Shown here in pieces: positions 1 through 4,527 of a DNA stretch of 5,975 bases. The DNA is taken from positions 1-5,975 of the forward strand of contig CALPVI020000127.1 in assembly GCA_943326975.2 (NCBI GenBank). The letters run 5' to 3'. Positions within the stretch are counted from its first letter, which is position 1. Every line of letters begins with the position of its first letter. The DNA is from Actinomyces viscosus (GTDB lineage: Bacteria > Bacteroidota > Bacteroidia > Flavobacteriales_D > Crocinitomicaceae). The position numbers and the translations under genes were made by a program. The notes under the pieces were generated by a model. The model was not told the DNA's origin. It did not search any database and saw only the letters and a program-made list of their open reading frames with translations.

Positions 1-58
1 ACAAAATATATCTTAAAGTGAAAAGATTTAACAATTATCTTCTAAATTAATTAAAAAA

Positions 59-90
59 TCTGCAAACGATAAAAATTTTAATTATTTTTA
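59..90 (+). promoter_or_regulatory. Possible promoter of the glutaryl-CoA dehydrogenase gene
   Basis: A TATTTTTA element at 83-90 resembles the Bacteroidetes -7 consensus TAnnTTTG, with the final G replaced by A. TCTG at 59-62 lies 20 bases upstream, close to the expected place of the TTTG-like -33 element. It would start transcription about 20 bases before the ATG at 115. The region is so AT-rich that chance matches are likely, so this is a weak call. Nothing else was recognised in positions 1-114; no Shine-Dalgarno sequence precedes the ATG, which is usual in this phylum. Confidence 0.3.
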
Positions 91-114
91 CAAAGTTAAA
101 ATAGAAACATTAAT

Positions 115-1320
115 ATGGCAACAGATTTATACGTACAACCAGATTATTATAATTTGGATGATTTATTGACAGAAGAGCACAAAATGATTCGTGATGCTGC
201 ACGTGCTTGGGTAAAGAAAGAAGTTTCTCCAATTATTGATGAGCATTTTGAAAAAGCTACGTTCCCACAACATTTATTAAAAGGTTTGGGAGAAATAGGT
301 GCTTTTGGACCTTATATTCCAGAGGAATATGGTGGGCCAGGTTTAGATCAAATTTCATATGGTTTGATCATGCAAGAATTAGAGCGTTGTGACTCAGGTT
401 TACGTTCAACTGCTTCTGTTCAAAGTTCATTAGTGATGTACCCAATTTGGAAATACGGATCTGAAGAGCAAAAACAAAAATACTTACCAAAATTAGCTAC
501 TGGTGAAATGATGGGATGTTTTGGTTTAACTGAACCAGATCATGGATCAAACCCAGGTGGAATGATTACAAATTTCAAAGATGCTGGTGACGGTGAAAAC
601 GTTATTTTGAACGGTGCTAAAATGTGGATTTCTAATGCTCCATTTGCAGATATTGCTGTAGTTTGGGCAAAAGATGAAGCGGGTAGAATTCACGGAATTG
701 TAGTTGAAAGAGGAATGGAAGGATTTTCAACTCCTGAAATGCATGGTAAGTTATCATTAAGAGCTTCAGCTACTGGTGAATTAATTTTCGTAAATGTTAA
801 AGTTCCAAAAGCTAACATTTTACCAGGAAGATCAGGTTTAGGTGCTCCGTTAAGCTGTTTAGATTCTGCTCGTTTTGGAATTGCATGGGGTGCTTTAGGT
901 GCTGCTATGGATTGCTACGATCAAGCTTTGAGATATTCTAAAGAAAGAACACAATTTGGAGTTCCAATTGCAGCTTTCCAATTAACTCAAAAGAAATTAG
1001 CTGAGATGATTACTGAAATCACTAAAGCACAATTATTAACTTTCCGTTTAGGTCAATTGAGAAATGAAGGAAAAGCAACTTCAGCTCAAATTTCTATGGC
1101 GAAACGTAACAATTGTGAAATTGCTTTAAACATCGCAAAAGAAGCTCGTCAAATTCATGGTGGAATGGGTATTACTAGCGAATATTCTATGATGCGTCAC
1201 ATGGCGAACTTAGAATCAGTAATTACTTATGAAGGAACACATGATATTCACTTGTTAATTACAGGTATGGATATTACAGGTATTCCAGCATTTACAAGAG
1301 AAATGCCAGACTTGAAATAA
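115..1320 (+). CDS. Glutaryl-CoA dehydrogenase (acyl-CoA dehydrogenase family)
   Basis: This 401-residue cytoplasmic flavoprotein should oxidise and decarboxylate glutaryl-CoA to crotonyl-CoA and CO2, passing electrons to electron-transfer flavoprotein. It is a late step of lysine and tryptophan degradation. The length is typical for the family and the three acyl-CoA dehydrogenase parts are present in order: N-terminal helices (about 15-130), middle beta domain (about 131-235) and C-terminal helical domain (about 240-390). The flavin/substrate loop LTEPDHGSNPGG is at 138-149. RTQFG at 278-282 is a conserved FAD-contact segment. The catalytic base is E373 in TYEGTHDIH. R97, in LRSTASVQSSL, matches the arginine that holds the glutaryl carboxylate in human GCDH, which favours this substrate over a simple fatty acyl-CoA. 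The gene ends with three consecutive in-frame stops (TAA TAG TAA) and then a strong terminator, so it looks monocistronic. Family assignment is firm; glutaryl specificity is inferred from motif similarity. Confidence 0.93.
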   Translation: MATDLYVQPDYYNLDDLLTEEHKMIRDAARAWVKKEVSPIIDEHFEKATFPQHLLKGLGEIGAFGPYIPEEYGGPGLDQISYGLIMQELERCDSGLRSTASVQSSLVMYPIWKYGSEEQKQKYLPKLATGEMMGCFGLTEPDHGSNPGGMITNFKDAGDGENVILNGAKMWISNAPFADIAVVWAKDEAGRIHGIVVERGMEGFSTPEMHGKLSLRASATGELIFVNVKVPKANILPGRSGLGAPLSCLDSARFGIAWGALGAAMDCYDQALRYSKERTQFGVPIAAFQLTQKKLAEMITEITKAQLLTFRLGQLRNEGKATSAQISMAKRNNCEIALNIAKEARQIHGGMGITSEYSMMRHMANLESVITYEGTHDIHLLITGMDITGIPAFTREMPDLK

Positions 1321-1337
1321 TAGTAATATAAAGTTTT

Positions 1338-1370
1338 AAAAACCTGTCTATTTATTAGGCAGGTTTTTTT
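1338..1370. terminator. Rho-independent terminator between convergent genes, probably bidirectional
   Basis: A 13-base-pair stem (1338-1350 with 1356-1368, one G-T wobble) closes a five-base TTTAT loop and runs into a T tract (1364-1370) on the plus strand. It starts 18 bases after the stop of the glutaryl-CoA dehydrogenase gene. Read on the minus strand, the same hairpin ends in five Ts and lies 34 bases after the phhB stop, so it can serve both convergent transcripts, more strongly on the plus strand. Confidence 0.9.
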
Positions 1371-1403
1371 ATATAATCGAATCTTGTAGTTAGAATAAAT
1401 ATT

Positions 1404-1634
1404 CTAAATTGCATCTATCAACTTAGCCAACATTTTGTCTAAATCACTAATGCCATCTATAGTATGAGTATATAACTTCAGCCTTAATTTTGAACATTGA
1501 TAAATGTCTGCATCTGGATGATGCTTATTTTCATCAGCTAATTTTGCTACTTTTAATAAAAATTCAGCTAATTCAGTTTGACTATCAAAACTAAATTCTT
1601 TAATTAATTTATTATCTAAAACATTCCAATTCAT
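1404..1634 (-). CDS. phhB: Pterin-4a-carbinolamine dehydratase, short form
   Basis: This 76-residue protein should dehydrate the 4a-hydroxytetrahydropterin released by phenylalanine hydroxylase to the quinonoid dihydropterin, so that the pterin cofactor can be reduced and reused. The family signature is intact: E35-x-x-H38-H39-P40 followed by H57 in YTHTIDG and acidic residues D64/D66. H38, H39 and H57 correspond to the three active-site histidines of rat PCD/DCoH. The protein is shorter than the usual 95-110 residues because the N-terminal leader segment is absent; it begins directly at the NWNVLDNKL strand, the equivalent of the conserved GWxV start of the fold core. Its ATG lies inside the end of phhA (23-base overlap, different frame), which suggests translational coupling, and the pairing with phhA supports the function. 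No Shine-Dalgarno sequence is visible. Confidence 0.92.
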   Translation of the reverse strand: MNWNVLDNKLIKEFSFDSQTELAEFLLKVAKLADENKHHPDADIYQCSKLRLKLYTHTIDGISDLDKMLAKLIDAI

Positions 1635-2349
1635 TTATTTGCCATTTATTAGTTAAAGTGTTAATTGAATTTTTTAAGCTCATTAAACTATCTATTACAA
1701 AATAGTTTGTTTGCATTTCAGATGTACAAAAATTCGTATCTAAAATAGTCATTAAATCAAAGTCTAACCTTTCAATTTCATTTGAATAGAGTGAAGAAAT
1801 AGATTCACCAAAAGAAGATAAAATTCCAGCACCATAGATTCTTAATTTAGTACCTTCCATTATTAACCCAAATTCAATTGTAAACCAATAAAGCCTTTGT
1901 AATTGGAGTAATTTCTCTTGATTTGAAATAAATGATTTACCAAGTATGCCAAATTGATGAATAAATTCAGAATATTCAGAATTTGATAATAATGGAACAT
2001 GCCCAAAAACATCATGAAACATATCTGGTTCTTCTAAATAATCTAATTTTTCCATCGATCTCAACCAAGTGGAAGATGGGAATTTTTTTTCTGCAAGTAG
2101 TTCGAAAAATTGATCAACTGGTATTAAACCGGGTACGCATTCGATTTGCCAACCTGTTTTAGAAGAAAACCAACCATTTATTTCTTCAAAATTTGGCAAT
2201 TTATCTGCATTCAGAACACTTCTCATTTCTTCTAAAGCATATAAATAATCTTTACTTGCTTTATTATTCAAATTATCCAACTGACGATGGAACAAAGTTG
2301 ACCAAACAACTAAATCCTCATCCGTGTAAATTTCATACAATTGTTTCAT
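1612..2349 (-). CDS. phhA: Phenylalanine 4-hydroxylase, single-domain bacterial type
   Basis: This 245-residue non-haem iron enzyme should hydroxylate L-phenylalanine to L-tyrosine with O2 and a tetrahydropterin. The iron site is complete: H112 and H117 in PDMFHDVFGHVP (109-119, the aromatic amino acid hydroxylase signature) and E159 in LYWFTIEFGL. The spacing between the second His and the Glu (42) is close to that of characterised hydroxylases. YGAGILSS at 172-179 is another conserved block. W155 matches the Trp of phenylalanine and tyrosine hydroxylases, where tryptophan hydroxylases have Phe, so tryptophan is a less likely substrate. There is no N-terminal ACT regulatory domain, as usual in bacteria, so control must lie elsewhere; the leader upstream (2367-2522) is a good candidate. 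The next gene, phhB, recycles the cofactor and overlaps this one by 23 bases. The ATG at 2349 is 17 bases after the leader terminator. Confidence 0.95.
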   Translation of the reverse strand: MKQLYEIYTDEDLVVWSTLFHRQLDNLNNKASKDYLYALEEMRSVLNADKLPNFEEINGWFSSKTGWQIECVPGLIPVDQFFELLAEKKFPSSTWLRSMEKLDYLEEPDMFHDVFGHVPLLSNSEYSEFIHQFGILGKSFISNQEKLLQLQRLYWFTIEFGLIMEGTKLRIYGAGILSSFGESISSLYSNEIERLDFDLMTILDTNFCTSEMQTNYFVIDSLMSLKNSINTLTNKWQINELECFR

Positions 2350-2366
2350 GTTATAAATTACTAGGT

Positions 2367-2397
2367 AAAAAAAAGCCCGATTCTAAAGAACCGAGCT
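2367..2397 (-). terminator. Leader terminator just upstream of phhA
   Basis: Read on the minus strand, a 10-base-pair stem (2397-2388 with 2383-2374, two G-T wobbles) closes a TTTA tetraloop and runs into an unbroken T tract down to 2367. This is a well-formed intrinsic terminator. It lies only 17 bases before the phhA ATG and about 165 bases after the aldehyde dehydrogenase stop, a position typical of attenuators rather than of a gene-end terminator. Its 5' arm (2392-2386) can pair instead with 2437-2431. The alternative reading, a plain terminator for read-through from the upstream aldehyde dehydrogenase gene, cannot be excluded, especially because that gene has no other visible terminator. 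Confidence 0.85.
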
Positions 2398-2448
2398 AGT
2401 AAAAATTTTCTAAAAAAGACAAAACTATCTGGTTCTCATTTAAAGAAC
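2386..2448 (-). promoter_or_regulatory. Competing leader hairpins (anti-antiterminator and antiterminator) of phhA
   Basis: Three mutually exclusive pairings can be drawn in the leader RNA. Segments 1 and 2: GTTCTT (2448-2443) with GAGAAC (2437-2432), five Watson-Crick pairs and one wobble, around a five-base loop. Segments 2 and 3: GAGAACC (2437-2431) with GGTTCTT (2392-2386), extendable by AG/CT (2430-2429 with 2395-2394) and TAG/CTA (2427-2425 with 2399-2397) across a bulge and a mismatch; this is the antiterminator, because it consumes the 5' arm of the terminator. Segments 3 and 4 form the terminator. A ribosome stalled at the tyrosine codons 2457-2452 would cover segment 1 and free segment 2 for antitermination. 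A ribosome reaching the stop at 2442-2440 would cover segment 2 and permit termination. The pairings were found by eye; no energies were computed. Confidence 0.65.
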
Positions 2449-2484
2449 TAAATAATAAATACATATCATTGCACTATTTTTCAT
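2440..2484 (-). CDS. Putative leader peptide with tandem Tyr codons
   Basis: A 14-codon reading frame (MKNSAMICIYYLVL) begins seven bases after the promoter-like TAACTTTG and ends at the TAA 2442-2440. The two adjacent TAT tyrosine codons (2457-2452) sit just before segment 1 of the leader hairpins, where a stalled ribosome would change RNA folding. There are no Phe or Trp codons, so tyrosine is the natural signal, and it is the product of the downstream enzyme. The start lies very close to the predicted transcription start, so translation would be leaderless or nearly so. No Shine-Dalgarno sequence is present. A second frame in the same region (2464-2396, 22 codons, with three Phe and two Tyr) is the competing candidate, but its stop is inside the terminator stem and it fits the classical geometry less well. 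Confidence 0.6.
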   Translation of the reverse strand: MKNSAMICIYYLVL

Positions 2485-2490
2485 CGCTTG

Positions 2491-2522
2491 CAAAGTTATA
2501 CTGCTTTATAGAATATTTGTAA
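2491..2522 (-). promoter_or_regulatory. Probable promoter of the phhA leader transcript
   Basis: TAACTTTG at 2498-2491 is an exact match to the Bacteroidetes -7 consensus TAnnTTTG. TTACA at 2522-2518, 19 bases upstream, is at the right spacing for the -33 element but matches TTTG/TTG poorly. Transcription would start around 2488-2484, giving a leader of roughly 135-140 bases before the phhA ATG. The rest of the gap between this promoter and the aldehyde dehydrogenase stop (2523-2563) shows nothing recognisable. Confidence 0.6.
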
Positions 2523-2563
2523 TGTTTAATTGTTTTTAATTTGGGATTTGTCCTAGAAATGAA

Positions 2564-4006
2564 TCAATACTTAATAAACACATTTTTTGGTTCAGTAAAG
2601 AACCTTAAAGCTTCAAATCCACCTTCACGACCTACACCAGATGCTTTCACACCACCAAATGGCGTTCTTAAATCTCTGACCATCCAAGAGTTTATCCAAA
2701 CAATACCTGATTGCGCTTGATCTGCAATGCGGTGTGCACGTTTTAAATCTGAAGTCCAAAGTGTAGTTTGTAATCCATATTGGGTAGAGTTTGCCATCAT
2801 TACAACCTCATCCTCTGAATCGAAGGGCGTAATTGTAACAACTGGTCCAAAAATTTCTTCTTGATTGGTTCTACAATTATACGGTAATCCTTCAATCACT
2901 GTAGGACGAATATAATAACCTTCATTATAAGGCGCTTCTAAAATTACTCTTTCTCCACCTGTTAGAACTGTGCCACCCTCTTCTTTTGCTAATTCAACAT
3001 AAGACAATACCTTTTCCATGTGAGGTTTAGAAACTAAAGCACCTAAATTTGCTTTTGGATCAGAAGGATAAGAAACAACAGATTTAGAAACTTTTGCAAT
3101 AAAAGCTTCCTTGAATTTATCATAAATAGCTCTTTCAACGAAAATACGAGAACCACATAAACAAATTTGTCCTTGATTTGCAAAAGAAGAACGAACCGTT
3201 GTAGACAACATATCATCAAAATCGCAATCGGCAAAAACAATAACTGGATTTTTACCACCTAATTCCAATGATAATTTCTTAAACATGGGTGCAGCTGTAC
3301 GAGCTAAATATTCTCCTGTTTTAGTTCCACCAGTAAATGAAATTGCTTTGATTTTTGGGTGCTTTACAATTGCATCTCCCACTTTATGACCAAAACCATG
3401 TAATATATTCAAAACACCTGCAGGCATCCCTGCTTCCTCTACTATTTTCCCTAATAAATAGGCTGTATATGGAGTAACTTCAGATGGCTTAGCAATTACA
3501 CAGTTTCCTGCAGCTAAAGCCGGAGCAATTTTCCAAGAAAACAAATACAAAGGTAAATTCCAAGGAGAAATACAACCTACGATTCCAATTGGTTTGCGTA
3601 AAGTATAATTTATACCCACACCTTCCATATAATGGGATTCAGATGCAAAATGTAAAATTCCTGTTGCGAAGAAATGAAAATTTGAAATAGCTCTTGGGAT
3701 ATCAACATGAGCAGCCAATGAAACTGGCTTCCCGTTGTCTCTTGATTCAGCTTGAACGAATTCATCCATTCGCTTTTCAATACCTTCTGAAAGTTTTACT
3801 AAAATTGCACTGCGTTCTTCAACCGACATTTTAGACCAAATAGGAAATGCTTTTTCAGCTGCCTCAACAGCCAATTCAACATCCTCACTATCTGAATCTG
3901 GTATTAAACTATACGGTTTTCCGGTAGCAGGTTCAATATTGTCAAAATATGCATTGCTAACTGGTGCAATGTATTTCCCATCAATGAAGTTTTGAAGTTT
4001 TTCCAT
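2564..4006 (-). CDS. Aldehyde dehydrogenase, 2-aminomuconate/2-hydroxymuconate semialdehyde dehydrogenase group
   Basis: This 480-residue cytoplasmic enzyme should oxidise an aldehyde to the acid with NAD+. The superfamily active site is complete: N150 in SPWNLP, K173 in AKPSE, the FTGGTKTG turn at 224-231, general base E248 in LELGGKNP, nucleophile C282 in NQGQICLC, and EEIFGP at 383-388. The GQICLC block, R105 in DIPRAISNFHFF and the end block WINSWMVRDLRTPFGG followed by GVGREGG resemble human ALDH8A1 and bacterial XylG/DmpC- and AmnC-type enzymes, whose substrates are 2-aminomuconic or 2-hydroxymuconic semialdehyde. Next to phhAB and glutaryl-CoA dehydrogenase, the tryptophan (kynurenine) route is the likelier role. 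The frame extends 22 codons upstream to a TTG at 4072, but that segment lacks family similarity, whereas MEKLQNFIDGKYI is the normal N-terminus, so the ATG at 4006 is chosen. No clear terminator follows within 40 bases. The aldehyde dehydrogenase call is firm; the exact substrate is not. Confidence 0.9.
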   Translation of the reverse strand: MEKLQNFIDGKYIAPVSNAYFDNIEPATGKPYSLIPDSDSEDVELAVEAAEKAFPIWSKMSVEERSAILVKLSEGIEKRMDEFVQAESRDNGKPVSLAAHVDIPRAISNFHFFATGILHFASESHYMEGVGINYTLRKPIGIVGCISPWNLPLYLFSWKIAPALAAGNCVIAKPSEVTPYTAYLLGKIVEEAGMPAGVLNILHGFGHKVGDAIVKHPKIKAISFTGGTKTGEYLARTAAPMFKKLSLELGGKNPVIVFADCDFDDMLSTTVRSSFANQGQICLCGSRIFVERAIYDKFKEAFIAKVSKSVVSYPSDPKANLGALVSKPHMEKVLSYVELAKEEGGTVLTGGERVILEAPYNEGYYIRPTVIEGLPYNCRTNQEEIFGPVVTITPFDSEDEVVMMANSTQYGLQTTLWTSDLKRAHRIADQAQSGIVWINSWMVRDLRTPFGGVKASGVGREGGFEALRFFTEPKNVFIKY

Positions 4007-4061
4007 AGTGTAATTTTCGCTAAACGAAGTTAAGTAATATTTTATAAAATCACTAATTGTT

Positions 4062-4069
4062 GAAATATA
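4062..4069 (-). promoter_or_regulatory. Possible -7 element for the aldehyde dehydrogenase gene
   Basis: TATATTTC matches TAnnTTTG except for the last base and lies about 55 bases before the ATG at 4006. No convincing -33 element was found. The gap 4007-4161 otherwise shows only AT-rich sequence and a short tandem repeat at its left-hand gene boundary (4149-4168). If real, this promoter overlaps the 22-codon extension that was rejected as coding, which supports the shorter start. Confidence 0.25.
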
Positions 4070-4161
4070 CAATGCTTAGTAAATCTATAATATCAGAATA
4101 AATTTACTTTATTATAAGGGCAGAAAAGTATTTAAAATAACTATTAGAAACTTACTCTAAC

Positions 4162-4527
4162 TTACTTTAGTGAAGGAAATACTTTTGAAATGAATCTTAA
4201 AAACCAATTCCCAAAAAGTTTCGCGAATAGAAAACCGATGAAAACACCAGTTGAATTGGCTAACATATCATAGAAAGAAGGATCTCTACCGGGAACTAAA
4301 CCTTGGCAAAATTCCATTAATAAACCGTAACCGATTGCCGAAAATATACCTAACCATTTTTGTTTAACGGTCTTACAAAGTAAAATTACATTAAAAGACA
4401 AAGCTGCATAAGCCAAGAAATGACCTACTTTATCATTCGTAGGTAAACTTTCATCGCCAGGTAAACGTAAACTGTAATATGTTATGATGATTACAATTAG
4501 AACTACAAAAAGTTTAATTAGTTTCAT
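4162..4527 (-). CDS. VanZ-family small integral membrane protein
   Basis: This 121-residue protein has four predicted membrane segments: about 4-20, 36-52, 58-76 and 92-113. Between them it carries the conserved polar residues of the VanZ-like family: D32-K33-x-x-H36-F37-x-x-Y40 at the start of the second helix, E72-x-x-Q75 at the end of the third, then R81, S84, D87, N91 and G94 in the loop before the last helix. VanZ of enterococci gives low-level teicoplanin resistance, but most relatives, including short four-helix ones in Bacteroidetes, have no known function, so no resistance role is claimed here. Its ATG lies inside the 3' end of the S9 peptidase gene (14-base overlap, different frame), indicating co-transcription and probable translational coupling. 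Whether the two proteins work together is unknown. No intrinsic terminator could be found in the 150 bases after its stop. Confidence 0.85.
   Translation of the reverse strand: MKLIKLFVVLIVIIITYYSLRLPGDESLPTNDKVGHFLAYAALSFNVILLCKTVKQKWLGIFSAIGYGLLMEFCQGLVPGRDPSFYDMLANSTGVFIGFLFAKLFGNWFLRFISKVFPSLK

Noticed and set aside
2367..2397. Reading the hairpin before phhA simply as the terminator of the aldehyde dehydrogenase gene.
   Set aside because: Not excluded, but less likely: it lies about 165 bases past that gene's stop, downstream of a consensus promoter element, and is matched by an antiterminator pairing and a Tyr-codon leader frame.
2193..2399. A 68-codon open frame on the plus strand opposite the 5' part of phhA.
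   Set aside because: It is antisense to a clearly conserved enzyme, runs into the leader terminator, and its product shows no recognisable family features.
2425..2439. A four-codon ATG frame directly after the leader peptide stop (stop and ATG adjacent).
   Set aside because: Too short to support as a coding feature; the sequence is better explained as segment 2 of the leader hairpins.
3043..3258. A 71-codon hydrophobic frame on the minus strand inside the aldehyde dehydrogenase gene.
   Set aside because: It lies wholly within the conserved catalytic-Cys region of that gene in another frame; the apparent hydrophobicity comes from T-rich codons read out of frame.
4007..4072. A 22-codon N-terminal extension of the aldehyde dehydrogenase starting at TTG 4072.
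   Set aside because: The extension has no resemblance to the family, uses a rare start, and overlaps a possible -7 element; the ATG at 4006 gives the standard N-terminus.
4095..4135. An inverted repeat (TACTTT/AAAGTA) considered as the terminator of the peptidase-VanZ unit.
   Set aside because: The stem is only six A/T-rich pairs with a large loop and no T tract follows it.
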